DNA of 64,000 nt from Longimicrobium sp. (GCA_036377595.1 DASUYB010000083.1:1-64000); one strand, 5' to 3'. Positions 25,938-34,720 are shown, counted from the first letter of the stretch. Made by a program: numbers and translations. The notes: a model not told the origin generated them from the sequence alone.

Positions 25938-26841
25938 TTTCTGTCTGGATTTTCGAGACATCGCGGAGGACGGCGGCGAAGCGCCCGGCGGCGGGCGGGA
26001 GGTCGCCGGCGCGGTGGCAGAGCGCGACGACCGTGGTGCGGTCCGCCGGCGCGGAGAGCGCGGCGTAGGCCACGCCGCCCCAGCGCAGGCGCCGGAACGA
26101 CGCGGGCGCCAGCGTCACCCCCAGCCCCGCCTCCACCAGGCCGACGATGGTGAGCCACTCGTGCGCCTCCTGCACGATGGCCGGCGCGAACCCCGCCTCG
26201 CGGCAGAGCGCGGTCACACGGTCGTGCAGCCCCGGCGCCACCGCGCGGTGGAAGTGCACGAACGGCTCGGCCGCGAGCGCCGCCAGCGGGATCTCGTCGC
26301 GCCCGGCCAGCGGGTGCCCGGGCCAGAGCACGGCCACCAGCTCCTCGTGCAGCAGCACCTCGCACGCGATCTCCTCCTCCGGCGGCGGCTCGCGCGCCAC
26401 GCCGACGTCGATCACCCCGTCGCGCAGGGCGGCGGGCTGCGCGGCCGAGGGGAGCTCGCGCAGGCGCAGCTCCACGTCGGGCGTGCCGTGGCGGAATGCG
26501 CGGATGGCGCCCGCCAGCAGCGTGGGGAGCGTCGACGCCGCGAATCCCACGCTCAGCACGCCCGCCTCGCCCCGCGCGGCACGGCGCGTCTCTTCCGCGC
26601 CGCGCTCCGCCTGCGCGATCAGGCGGCGCGCGTGGGCCAGCAGCACGCGCCCCGCCTCGGTCAGCTGCACGCGCGGGCGGCGGACCAGGAGCGGCGCGCC
26701 CACCATCGCCTCGAGCCGCTGGATCTGCTGCGTCAGCGGCGGCTGCTGGATCCCCAGCCGCTCCGCCGCGCGGCCGAAGTGCAGCTCCTCCGCCACGGCC
26801 ACGAAGTAGCGCAGGTGGCGGAGCTCCGGCGTCCGCGTCAT
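25921..26841 (-). CDS. LysR-family transcriptional regulator
   Basis: The 306-residue product has an N-terminal winged helix-turn-helix (about 5-65, with AAERLGIQQPPLTQQIQRLE), followed by a periplasmic-binding-like effector domain (about 92-295). The recognition helix is close to that of BenM/CatM-type regulators of aromatic catabolism, but no such pathway is adjacent. ATG 26841 is favoured over GTG 26871. The last residues (SLTQS) and stop codon are encoded by an arm of a dispersed inverted repeat, so the natural C-terminus may have been replaced. Neighbours are an M13 peptidase and peptide genes, so the target is unknown. Confidence 0.9.
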   Translation of the reverse strand: MTRTPELRHLRYFVAVAEELHFGRAAERLGIQQPPLTQQIQRLEAMVGAPLLVRRPRVQLTEAGRVLLAHARRLIAQAERGAEETRRAARGEAGVLSVGFAASTLPTLLAGAIRAFRHGTPDVELRLRELPSAAQPAALRDGVIDVGVAREPPPEEEIACEVLLHEELVAVLWPGHPLAGRDEIPLAALAAEPFVHFHRAVAPGLHDRVTALCREAGFAPAIVQEAHEWLTIVGLVEAGLGVTLAPASFRRLRWGGVAYAALSAPADRTTVVALCHRAGDLPPAAGRFAAVLRDVSKIQTESLTQS

Positions 26842-26874
26842 TTCGGCTTCGGGAGATGGGATTCGATGCACGAA

Positions 26875-26906
26875 CGGCCCGGCGTGGAGAGGTCCGCGCC
26901 GGGCCG
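26875..26906 (-). terminator. Hairpin downstream of peptide 3
   Basis: CGGCCCGGCG 26875-26884 pairs with CGCCGGGCCG 26897-26906. It sits about 40 bases beyond the stop of the minus-strand peptide gene at 26944. Confidence 0.6.
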
Positions 26907-26943
26907 CTGCGTCATCGGGGAGGGACGGCCTCGCGCCGCGGGC

Positions 26944-27120
26944 TTACACGCAGCCGATCACGGTGCAGCCGCGCGCGCTCGGGCAGCGGTCGATCTCCGA
27001 GCCGCACCCGTTGAACGTCGGCCGCACGTGGGCCAGGACGGTGCCCTGGGCCTTCTCGGCGGCGGCGGTCTCGAACGACTCGACGGACAGCGTCTCGAGG
27101 TCGAGCTGGATCTTGCGCAT
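26944..27120 (-). CDS. Conserved-leader peptide 3, 4 cysteines
   Basis: A 58-residue open frame encodes the leader RKIQLDLETLSVESFETA, ending at QGTVLAHV, then a 27-residue core with four cysteines (GCGSEIDRC ... RGCTVIGC) and a terminal Val. It lies too close to the size limit for routine gene calling, but three features support it: the leader matches four other genes in the window, ATG 27120 follows a GGAG site, and a near twin lies 84 bases upstream. The core is compatible with a lanthipeptide or disulfide-linked peptide. No processing protease or modifying enzyme is adjacent. Confidence 0.78.
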   Translation of the reverse strand: MRKIQLDLETLSVESFETAAAEKAQGTVLAHVRPTFNGCGSEIDRCPSARGCTVIGCV

Positions 27121-27204
27121 GGCGGCGTCTCCGGAGTGGGAGTGGTGGAGTGAGATGCGGATCGAAGCGCGATCCGCCGGGCCTGTCCTCGACGATCTGC
27201 CGGC

Positions 27205-27384
27205 TCAGCAGGTCTGCGTCGGGGCGCAGAAGCCGGTGGCGCACCCGTCGATGGGGGTCTGGCAGCCGTCGTTGGTGCCGCGGGTGGGCTCGTTGGCCAG
27301 CACGGTGCCCTGGCCGCGCTCGGCGGGGGCGGTCTCGAACGACGCCACCGTCAGGCTGTCGAGCTCGAGCTTGATCTTGCGCAT
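27205..27384 (-). CDS. Conserved-leader peptide 4, 4 cysteines
   Basis: The 59-residue product opens RKIKLELDSLTVASFETA, reaches QGTVLAN, and has a 28-residue core rich in Thr, Gly and Asn with four cysteines, ending in APTQTC. A GAGGAG ribosome site lies eight bases before ATG 27384. It is adjacent to peptide 3 in the same orientation; their leaders are nearly identical while the cores differ, the pattern expected of ribosomally made, modified peptides under diversifying selection. Thr and Cys spacing would allow thioether rings, but that is inference. Confidence 0.8.
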   Translation of the reverse strand: MRKIKLELDSLTVASFETAPAERGQGTVLANEPTRGTNDGCQTPIDGCATGFCAPTQTC

Positions 27385-27489
27385 CCGGATACTCCTCGGG
27401 TCACGGGATGTGGGTGCCGTGGCCCCGCTGCGGTGCGCACGGCAGTCTCGTGCGGCTGGCAGCGCCTGCACGAAGGGGACCACCCGCGA

Positions 27490-30400
27490 TCACCGCGTAT
27501 GGATTCTGGCGCGAACCGCCGTGCCGTCCGGGGCGGGAAGGTCGATCTCGCGCACCTTGCGCCACGGCTGGCGCAGGTAGCCCTTGATCGCCATCGACTC
27601 GGTCATCACCCGTTCGTCGCGCGGGAGGGCGCGCAGCACCTCGTCGCTCATCAGCACCACCAGCTTGGCCCGCGGGCGGGTGATGGAGACGTTGAAGCGG
27701 TTCGGGTCGAGGAGGAATTCCGCCTCGCGCTCGGCATACTCGCGGTCGGCGACGGCGTAGGAGACGACCACCATCTCCCGCTCGTTCCCCTGCATCCGCT
27801 CCACCGTGTCCACCACGGGGAGCTCGCCGTACGCCCACCCCATCGTGGCCAGCTCGTGCAGGATGGCGCTGTTCTGCGCGCGGTGCGGCGAGAGGATGGC
27901 CAGCGCCTGCTGGCGGAACGCATCCGGCTCGTACGCGCCACCGGTGGCCGGATCGCGCAGCCCCGCGCGTGCCAGCGTGGCGATGCGCGCCGCCAGCCGC
28001 GCCTCGAACGGGTTGCGCGCGGTGCCGCGGAAGTCCGCGTAGGTGACCAGGACGACGGAGTCCTCGGGAGCGAAGACGAGGTCCCAGAGCAGCGCGTCCG
28101 CCGGGTCGGAGAGGTCGACGCCCTCGGGCGAGACGAGGACGCGCCGCTCGGGGACCATCGACACCAGGCCGGGATAGAAGGTGCGGCGCGGATAGCCCAC
28201 CAGCGCGCGGTTCATCCGCCGGCTCTCGCGCAGCGCCAGCCGCCCGAAGCGCCCGGCGAAGTGGGCGAACGCCGAGCCGAACAGCGTCTCCCCGTCGTCG
28301 TAGCTGCCGCGGACCACGGGCGCGAGCTGGCGGTCGTCGCCGCACAGGATCACGCGGCCGCCGCGGCGGATGGACGAGAGCGCGATCAGCGAGTCGGCCA
28401 CCTTCATCTGGCTCGCCTCGTCGATCACCACCACGTCGAACATGGGGGTGATGGGGACGTCTTCCGCGACCTCATCTTCTCCCGGCTCCAGGGAAGCGGC
28501 GCGCATTCGCTTCCACAGCGACCAGACGGTGGAGCCGACGACGACGGGGAGGCCGGTGGCGTCCGACTCCTCCAGGATCCCCGCCAGCCGCTCGTCGCTG
28601 GCCAGCTCCACGCCGGCGTCCTTCGCCTCGCGGTCGGCCTCGCTTCCCCGCCCCTCCAGCTTCACCAGCCGCAGGGGAGATGCGATCCCCGCCGCCTCCA
28701 GCTCGCGCGCGACGCGGACGAGCACGTTGGCGATCGCCCGGTGCGTGGCGGCGGTGACGAGGATGCGCAGCGGCTTGCCGGCGGCCCTCGCGGACGCGGC
28801 GAGGCCCAGCAGCGTCCACGCGAGCAGGTACGTCTTCCCCGTTCCCGGCGGGCCCCAGATCACCGTCAGCGCGCGCTCGAAGGCGGCGCGCCACGCCTCC
28901 GCCTGCTCCGCGTTCAGCACGGGGCGCGGGACGCGCGCGACCGTCTCCGCCCAGCCAGCGTCCGCGTCCAGCGGGGAGATGAGCCAGTCGGGTGAGATGG
29001 TCCCATCCAGCAGCCCGCGGACGAAGCGCGCCTCGCCGCGGCCGTCGGCCAGGTGGCGCAGGGTGGCCACGACGCGACGGGTGTTGAAGTCGGCCTCGGC
29101 GCGGTCCAGCACGCAGCGCCGGTCGAACTTCAGCAGCCCTTCCGCCTGCAGCCGCGCGAATCCGTAGTCGGAGACGAGCGTCACCCGCGGCCGCTCGTGC
29201 GCGAGATCGTACGCGGCCAGCTCCACCATCAGCTTGCGGCGCAGCCACGGCTTGCGGTCCGTCTCCGCCAGCATCTCGCCGTTGTCGTTGGTCAGGACGA
29301 GGGCGAACTCGCCGGGGCGGAACTTCGCTTCGCGGCACTCGGGATCGAACTCGAACACCCACTCGCGGTCGGAGATGCGCTCCACCGGCTCCAGCCCGGT
29401 GATGCACTCGAAGCGCTTCGCCCGGTCGCGCGAGGGGAGCGTGTGCAGCGTGCGGATGGCCAGCGCCTCGGCCGCCGCCTCCAGCTCGGTGAAGATGCGC
29501 AGCGTCTCCAGCACGGGATCGCGGATCGGCTCGGCGGAGACGACGGGCGCGGGGCCGCCGCCCTCCATCCTGAGCCGCGGCGCGCGCGCGCGCGACGCCT
29601 GCTCGCGCACGCCGCGGACGACGGAGTCCACCGCGTCGAGCTTCGACATCACCGTGCGCTCGATCTCCGCCCGCACCTCGTCCGCCGTCTCCTCCCCCCG
29701 CTCGTTGCGGTGCGGGCGGCCGCGCCAGGCGTTGTGGATGCGCTCGAAGGCCACCTGCGAGCTGAGCGGCCAGCCGTAGTCCGCGCGCGGATGCCAGGCG
29801 TGCGCGCGCTCCGCCGGCCGCAGCGCGGCGGAGACGGCGGCCAGGTCGAGCGCGTAAGGTACGGGGAGCGCGAACAGCTCCGAGACGGCGTCGACCACCA
29901 CCGTCCCCGGCGCGGCGGAGGCGGCGCGCAGCCCGGCGGACGCACCCGCGGCGGCGGGGAAGACGAACCCCGCGAGCGCGGCGATCCCCGGCTGCGCGTC
30001 GGGGTCGGAGAGGTGGCGATGGAGCACGCCGCGCAGCAGCTCCAGCTCCTGGCGGTCGTAGACGAACACGTGCAGCGGCTTCTCGCCGCGCGCGCCGTTG
30101 GGGCCGCCCGCGCGCAGCATCGCCATGGCCGCGTCGCGGAGGCGGGCGAGGAAGTCGCGCAGCATCTCCCGCTCGCCGCGCGTGCTCCCCTCGCGCGAGA
30201 GGATGACGTGCGCCTGCGGCCTGGCGCCGGAGCGCTCCGCGCGGAAGCCGAGCGCGAACACCGTCCCGCTCGCCGGATCGTACTCCGCGGAGAGGACCAC
30301 GCGCACGCGCTCGCCGTCGCCCAGCAGGTGCGTCTGCTTCTCCTGCTCCACCAGCTTGCGGTAGGAGAGCGCCTGCGCCCGCTTCTTCAGCGCGCTCTCG

Positions 30401-31332
30401 CCGTTTTCCAGCGCATACGAGCCGGTGTACGTATCGGATTTGATCCCCTGGAGATTGAGCTGCTTGACGGTGCGGATGCCGCGACCGTGCAGCACCTGGC
30501 GGGCGACCGGGGTGATGCCGGGGACGCGCGACAGGTCGTCGCCCGCGTCGGCCTCGGCGCGGCAATGCTGGAAGAAGGGGCATCCCGCGCAGACGGGGGA
30601 CAGGTGCCACGCCGCGTCCTTCGGCTCCATGGCGGCGATGCGCGGCAGGTCCTCGCGGAGGAAGCGCTCCACGTGGTGGCGATAGGCGGCCAGCGCGAAG
30701 CGCCGCGGCCCCCGCGCGCCGCGGTTCCACACCCATCCCCAGCGCGTGTCCACGCGCGCGTCCAGGCCGGTGGCGCGGACGATCTCCTCCAGCAGGATCG
30801 TGTAGAACGCCACCTGCGCGAAGTGGTGCACCGCGCGCTCGCGGCTCCACTTCACGTCGATCACCCCCAGGCGCAGCCGCCCGTCGGGCCAGCGCCCGAT
30901 GCGCACCAGGTCCGGCTGCCCGGGCGCGAAGTCCAGCGCCAGCGCCGGGTCGATGCCGAAGCGCGCCGCGAACGCCTCGGGGTCGGGGATCTCCAGCTTG
31001 GGCTGCACGAGGAACTGCACCGGGCCGGGATCGCACAGGATCTCCAGCACCTCGCCGAACTCCAGCGCCCGTGCGTCGCCGCGCGGCGTGAAGCCGCCCA
31101 CGCGCAGCGCGTCCGCGCCGAAGCGGCGGACGAGCGCGGACACCTTGCGCCGCTCGAACGCCTTCCCGGCGGACGCGAGCAGCCCCATCCCCGGGCGGGG
31201 ATGGCGCGGCGGCACGTCGGCCGCGGGCGCAATCTCCCAGCGCAGCTTCCGCTCGCAGCGAAAGCGGAAATGCTGCGCGAGCTGCGATCCCGTGAGGCGC
31301 AGGGGCGTTGTGCCGGTGCCGCTATGGATCAA
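27490..31332 (-). CDS. TM0106-family Fe-S nuclease fused to an SF1 helicase (Dna2-like)
   Basis: This 1280-residue protein joins two machines. The N-terminal part is a RecB/Cas4-like nuclease: Cys26, then PDLVRIG and GVIDVKWS active-site strands and QVAFY near residue 170, and a Cys cluster CAGCPFFQHC near 247-256, together a likely 4Fe-4S site. A short HhH-like stretch (VPGITPVARQVLHGRGIRTVKQL, about 270) follows, typical of TM0106 proteins. The C-terminal third is an SF1B helicase with GPPGTGKT near 827, DEASQ near 970, GDDRQLAP and a final RFNVSITRPRAKLVV. It should process DNA ends or structures. TTG 31332 is the likely start; an earlier frame is closed. Confidence 0.88.
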   Translation of the reverse strand: MIHSGTGTTPLRLTGSQLAQHFRFRCERKLRWEIAPAADVPPRHPRPGMGLLASAGKAFERRKVSALVRRFGADALRVGGFTPRGDARALEFGEVLEILCDPGPVQFLVQPKLEIPDPEAFAARFGIDPALALDFAPGQPDLVRIGRWPDGRLRLGVIDVKWSRERAVHHFAQVAFYTILLEEIVRATGLDARVDTRWGWVWNRGARGPRRFALAAYRHHVERFLREDLPRIAAMEPKDAAWHLSPVCAGCPFFQHCRAEADAGDDLSRVPGITPVARQVLHGRGIRTVKQLNLQGIKSDTYTGSYALENGESALKKRAQALSYRKLVEQEKQTHLLGDGERVRVVLSAEYDPASGTVFALGFRAERSGARPQAHVILSREGSTRGEREMLRDFLARLRDAAMAMLRAGGPNGARGEKPLHVFVYDRQELELLRGVLHRHLSDPDAQPGIAALAGFVFPAAAGASAGLRAASAAPGTVVVDAVSELFALPVPYALDLAAVSAALRPAERAHAWHPRADYGWPLSSQVAFERIHNAWRGRPHRNERGEETADEVRAEIERTVMSKLDAVDSVVRGVREQASRARAPRLRMEGGGPAPVVSAEPIRDPVLETLRIFTELEAAAEALAIRTLHTLPSRDRAKRFECITGLEPVERISDREWVFEFDPECREAKFRPGEFALVLTNDNGEMLAETDRKPWLRRKLMVELAAYDLAHERPRVTLVSDYGFARLQAEGLLKFDRRCVLDRAEADFNTRRVVATLRHLADGRGEARFVRGLLDGTISPDWLISPLDADAGWAETVARVPRPVLNAEQAEAWRAAFERALTVIWGPPGTGKTYLLAWTLLGLAASARAAGKPLRILVTAATHRAIANVLVRVARELEAAGIASPLRLVKLEGRGSEADREAKDAGVELASDERLAGILEESDATGLPVVVGSTVWSLWKRMRAASLEPGEDEVAEDVPITPMFDVVVIDEASQMKVADSLIALSSIRRGGRVILCGDDRQLAPVVRGSYDDGETLFGSAFAHFAGRFGRLALRESRRMNRALVGYPRRTFYPGLVSMVPERRVLVSPEGVDLSDPADALLWDLVFAPEDSVVLVTYADFRGTARNPFEARLAARIATLARAGLRDPATGGAYEPDAFRQQALAILSPHRAQNSAILHELATMGWAYGELPVVDTVERMQGNEREMVVVSYAVADREYAEREAEFLLDPNRFNVSITRPRAKLVVLMSDEVLRALPRDERVMTESMAIKGYLRQPWRKVREIDLPAPDGTAVRARIHTR

Positions 31333-31379
31333 AGTTCAGGCGGTTGAGAGATACGGCTCACACGACGCGGAGGACCACC

Positions 31380-31658
31380 ATGGCCATCACCATCTTCTAC
31401 CAGGAGTACAGCCCGCGCGCGCAGGAGGAGTTTCGGGAGTGGATGACTGCGCATCCCGATGCTTTCTACCTGAATCAGCGCGGCCCACGGGATTACATGA
31501 TCCACAAAGGGAGCTGTCCCCATCTCTTCCACGAAACGCAGCTGCGCCTCACGGCGAGCAAGAAAGTCTGCGCGCCTGACGCATCGGAGCTGCGGGGATT
31601 CGCGAAGGAGGAAGGTGCCACGATCAACCCTTGCAGCACCTGCGGAGCTCACGCTTGA
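31380..31658 (+). CDS. Small conserved cysteine protein
   Basis: The 92-residue product has a KGSCPHL motif, a KVCAPD motif and a terminal CSTC, separated by helices. I recall small bacterial proteins with the same order (gly-arg strand, CPH, KVC, ELRxxA helix, CxxC), but no function is assigned. The four cysteines and one histidine could bind zinc. ATG 31380 follows GGAGGACC. It is divergent from the nuclease-helicase gene, with only 48 bases between starts, so the two promoters must overlap. Confidence 0.75.
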   Translation: MAITIFYQEYSPRAQEEFREWMTAHPDAFYLNQRGPRDYMIHKGSCPHLFHETQLRLTASKKVCAPDASELRGFAKEEGATINPCSTCGAHA

Positions 31659-31748
31659 GCCAACGCCAAGCCGCGTTCGGGTGTACGGTACGTTAGCCAT
31701 GTACACCGTTGACGGGCAAGGGTTTGCGCATCTCCGGCGATCCTTGTT

Positions 31749-31819
31749 CTCACGCGGAGCCGCGGAGACGCGGAGAACCCTGGGGCCGGCTCCTCCGCGC
31801 CTCCGCGGCTCCGCGTGAG
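31749..31819 (+). repeat. CTCACGCGGAG inverted repeat, variant copy 1
   Basis: CTCACGCGGAGCCGCGGAG pairs with CTCCGCGGCTCCGCGTGAG. It shares the CTCACGC ends with the CTCACGCAGAG family but has a CGG-based stem. A sister copy lies at 57951-58020 and a half copy at 8137-8165. Confidence 0.8.
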
Positions 31820-31930
31820 GCCCTTCGGTTTTCCCGGAGGATGGAGGAAGGGGAGCGGCGGGGACGGGTGTCGAGTATCTACAGGCGGAGACGTGACATC
31901 GGCGGGCACGTTCCGCTTGCGTGCACGCGT

Positions 31931-31970
31931 GCGAATCGGTATCATTCTCCATCGGTTGAAACCGATTCTC
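31931..31970 (+). promoter_or_regulatory. Candidate iron-responsive operator before the feo genes
   Basis: GCGAATCGGTATCATTCTCC is followed at once by the palindrome ATCGGTTGAAACCGAT (31951-31966). Read on the other strand, the second element starts GAGAATCGGTTTCA, so both share GAATCGGT(A/T)TCA in opposite orientation. The pair ends 33 bases before the first feoA start. It does not match a textbook Fur or DtxR box exactly. Confidence 0.55.
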
Positions 31971-32002
31971 ATCTTCACCGCCGATCCTCGACGCCCGGAC
32001 CG

Positions 32003-32284
32003 ATGCTGAAGCGCATCTTCACCCGCAAGAAGGCACCCGCCGCGCCCGAGCGCTGCGCCGGGTGCCCGCTGGCTGCCTGCGCGAGCGGGTGCCAGGCCGC
32101 GGTGCTGCGGATGGAGTGCGAGGACCACGAGGCGCACCGCCTCCGCGGGATGGGGCTGTTCGAGGGCACCTGCGTGCGCGTGCTGGACTCGCGCAACGGG
32201 ATGCTGCTGGAGGTGAAGGGCGCCCGGCTGGCGCTGGGCCGCAAGCTGGCCGACGCCATCCACGTTCTCCCCCTCGGGGCCTGA
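32003..32284 (+). CDS. FeoA-domain protein with an N-terminal Cys cluster
   Basis: The 93-residue product has a C-terminal FeoA (SH3-like) domain (about 35-92, with LRGMGLFEGTCVRVLDSRNGMLLEVKGARLALGR). Before it lies a 20-residue segment with C18-x2-C21-x4-C26-x3-C30, not part of ordinary FeoA. Four cysteines at this spacing could bind an Fe-S cluster or zinc, suggesting that this FeoA senses iron or redox state. It leads a compact operon: five bases to the second feoA, which directly abuts feoB. ATG 32003 has no strong ribosome site. Confidence 0.85.
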   Translation: MLKRIFTRKKAPAAPERCAGCPLAACASGCQAAVLRMECEDHEAHRLRGMGLFEGTCVRVLDSRNGMLLEVKGARLALGRKLADAIHVLPLGA

Positions 32285-32288
32285 CGCC

Positions 32289-32513
32289 TTGGAGCGGCCC
32301 CTGTCGGAGCTGGATCCGGGCGAGCGGGGGAAGGTGACGGAGATCGCCGGCGACGCCGACGCCGTGCGCCGGCTGATGGACCTGGGACTGATCCGCGGGA
32401 CGACGGTGGAGATGATTCGCCGCGCGCCGCTGGGAGACCCGATGGAAGTGCGCGTCCGCGGCTTCATGCTGACCCTGCGCCGCGCCGAGGCGGAGCACAT
32501 CACGGTGGAGTAG
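32289..32513 (+). CDS. feoA: FeoA ferrous iron transport accessory protein
   Basis: The 74-residue product is a stand-alone FeoA: DPGERGKVTEIAG, RRLMDLGLIRGTTVEMIRRAP, GDPMEVRVRGFMLTLRR and a terminal strand. FeoA binds or regulates the FeoB transporter at the inner membrane. The start is TTG 32289, four bases after the preceding stop; no ATG exists before the domain. The stop codon is followed immediately by the feoB ATG. Two consecutive FeoA genes before feoB is a recognised arrangement. Confidence 0.88.
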   Translation: MERPLSELDPGERGKVTEIAGDADAVRRLMDLGLIRGTTVEMIRRAPLGDPMEVRVRGFMLTLRRAEAEHITVE

Positions 32514-34694
32514 ATGGACCTGATCGAGGCCGGCACGCCGCCGGCCACTCGCGCACCCTCGCCCGCCACTGCGCGCGGCGGGGGTTTGCTGCATGTGGCC
32601 CTGGTCGGCAACCCCAACACCGGCAAGAGCACGCTCTTCAACGCGCTGACCGGCATGCGGCAGCGCGTGGGCAACTATTCCGGGGTGACCGTGGAGCGCG
32701 TCGAGGGCCGGTACCGCGACGCCGACGGCCGCCCCGTGGCCGTGCTGGACCTTCCCGGCACCTACTCGCTCTCCGCCAACTCCCCCGACGAGGAGATCGC
32801 GCTCGCCGTCCTCCAGGGGCGCGCCGAGGGCGTCATCCTCCCCGACGTGGTGGTGGTCGTCGCCGACGCGCAGAACCTGGAGCGCAACCTCTTCCTGGCC
32901 AGCCAGGTGCTGGAGCTGGGCCTCCCCACCGTCGTCGCGCTCAACCAGGTCGACGCCGCGCTGGCCGCGGGCGTCCGCATCGACCCCGTGGAGCTCACGC
33001 TGGAGCTGGGCGCCCCCGTCGTCGCCACTGTCGCGACGAAGGGGGAGGGGATCGAGCTGCTGAAGCAGGCGGTGTCGCAGGCGACGGATCTCCCCCTCCA
33101 CGAGCGGCGCTTCGAGCTGCCGGCGGAGGCGGCGAGCGCGCTGCGGCCGCTGGAGGAATGCCTCGTCGCCGGCGGGTTGAACCCGTCGGCGGCGGGGATG
33201 GAGGCGCTGCGGCTCCTCGCGGTCACCACCATCGGTCCGCACCTGGCGCACGTCGCCGGGCTGGCGGAGGCGGTCGGGCGCGCGCGCGCGGAGGCCGAGG
33301 CCGCGGGGCTCTCCCCGCGCTCGCTGGAGGCGGAGGCGCGCTACGGCTGGATCGCCGGCGTGGTCGAGCGGACGACGACGCGCACGGCGACGGGGAAGAA
33401 GTCGCTCACCGACCGCGTGGATACCGTCGTGCTCCACCGCGTGTGGGGGCCGGTGATCTTCGTGCTGCTGATGGCGCTGGTCTTCCAGTCCATCTTCTCC
33501 TGGGCCGAGCCGCTGATCGGCCTGGTCGAGGGGCTGTTCAACGGCCTGGGCGGCACGGTCGGCGCGCTCCTGCCGGAGGGCGACCTGCGCTCGCTCGTGG
33601 TCGACGGCGTGATCGCGGGGGTGGGCTCGGTGCTCGTCTTCCTCCCGCAGATCACCATCCTCTTCCTCTTCATCGGCATCCTGGAAGACAGCGGGTACAT
33701 GGCCCGCGCGGCCTTCATCATGGACCGCTTCATGAGGAGCGTGGGGCTGCACGGGCGCTCCTTCATCCCCCTCCTTTCCGGCTACGCCTGCGCGGTGCCG
33801 GGGGTGATGTCGACGCGCACGATCGAGAATCCCAAGGACCGCTTGGCGACGATCCTGGTGCTGCCGCTGATGAGCTGCTCGGCGCGCATCCCCGTCTACA
33901 CGCTGCTGATCGGCGCCTTCATCCCGCCCGTCGCCGTCGCGGGGATCTTCAACCTGCGCGGCGTGATGCTGCTGGCGATGTACCTGCTGGGCACGCTGAC
34001 CGCGCTGGGGATGGCGGCGGTGTTCAAGAAGACGCTGCTGAAGGGGCGCGCGCGGCCGCTGATCATGGAGCTGCCGCCCTACCGCCTCCCCCGCCCGCGC
34101 TCGCTGGCGATGTCGGTCGGCCACCGCGCGTCGATGTTCGTGCGCCGCGCGGGGACGGTGATCCTGGCGCTCTCGATCGTGCTCTGGGCCCTGGCGACCT
34201 ATCCCAAGTCGCACCCGCAGGCGGGGCTGGGCGAGGCGGCGGCGCAGGAGCAGCAGCTGGCCAGCAGTGCGCTGGGGCGGATCGGCAAGGTGATCGAGCC
34301 CGCCGTGCGGCCGCTGGGGTACGACTGGAAGATCGGGGTGGGGATCGTGAGCAGCTTCGCGGCGCGCGAGGTGTTCGTCTCCACCATGGGCACCATCTAC
34401 GGCGTCGGCTCGTCGAGCGACGAGACCAGCGGCGCGCTGCGCGAGAAGCTGCAGCGCGAGCGCGACCCGCGCACCGGCAGGCTCGCCTACACGCCGCTGA
34501 TCGCCACCGGGCTGATGGTGTTCTACGTCTTCGCGCTGATGTGCATGAGCACCATCGCCGTCGTCGTCCGCGAGACGGGCGGCGGGAAGACGGGGATGAA
34601 GTGGGCCGCGTTCCAGTTCGCGTACATGCTGGCGCTGGCGTACACGGCCGCCTTCATCGTCTACCGCGGCGGCCTGCTGCTGGGCCTGGGGTGA
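32514..34694 (+). CDS. feoB: Ferrous iron transporter FeoB
   Basis: FeoB carries Fe(II) across the inner membrane. The 726-residue product has an N-terminal G-protein domain with GNPNTGKS at 32-39, a DLPGTYSL switch region near 83, and NQVD as the guanine-recognition motif. A helical linker follows. The membrane domain begins near residue 310 with VWGPVIFVLLM and includes the Gate motifs with cysteines (GYACAVPGVM and PLMSCSARIPVY) proposed to line the iron path. It completes a feoA-feoA-feoB unit, and a small Cys-tailed membrane protein follows 127 bases later. Confidence 0.97.
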   Translation: MDLIEAGTPPATRAPSPATARGGGLLHVALVGNPNTGKSTLFNALTGMRQRVGNYSGVTVERVEGRYRDADGRPVAVLDLPGTYSLSANSPDEEIALAVLQGRAEGVILPDVVVVVADAQNLERNLFLASQVLELGLPTVVALNQVDAALAAGVRIDPVELTLELGAPVVATVATKGEGIELLKQAVSQATDLPLHERRFELPAEAASALRPLEECLVAGGLNPSAAGMEALRLLAVTTIGPHLAHVAGLAEAVGRARAEAEAAGLSPRSLEAEARYGWIAGVVERTTTRTATGKKSLTDRVDTVVLHRVWGPVIFVLLMALVFQSIFSWAEPLIGLVEGLFNGLGGTVGALLPEGDLRSLVVDGVIAGVGSVLVFLPQITILFLFIGILEDSGYMARAAFIMDRFMRSVGLHGRSFIPLLSGYACAVPGVMSTRTIENPKDRLATILVLPLMSCSARIPVYTLLIGAFIPPVAVAGIFNLRGVMLLAMYLLGTLTALGMAAVFKKTLLKGRARPLIMELPPYRLPRPRSLAMSVGHRASMFVRRAGTVILALSIVLWALATYPKSHPQAGLGEAAAQEQQLASSALGRIGKVIEPAVRPLGYDWKIGVGIVSSFAAREVFVSTMGTIYGVGSSSDETSGALREKLQRERDPRTGRLAYTPLIATGLMVFYVFALMCMSTIAVVVRETGGGKTGMKWAAFQFAYMLALAYTAAFIVYRGGLLLGLG

Positions 34695-34720
34695 TTGACC
34701 GTTGGACGATCCCAGGAAGA

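Noticed and set aside
27490-31332. Calling the large nuclease-helicase a CRISPR Cas4 or AddAB component
   Set aside because: No cas genes or addA/addB partner are present, and the fused SF1B helicase and HhH-like stretch fit the TM0106 type better.
29053-31347. 764-residue plus-strand frame opposite the nuclease-helicase
   Set aside because: It has low-complexity RRAQHG-type composition typical of antisense frames in GC-rich DNA. The minus strand encodes clear motifs.
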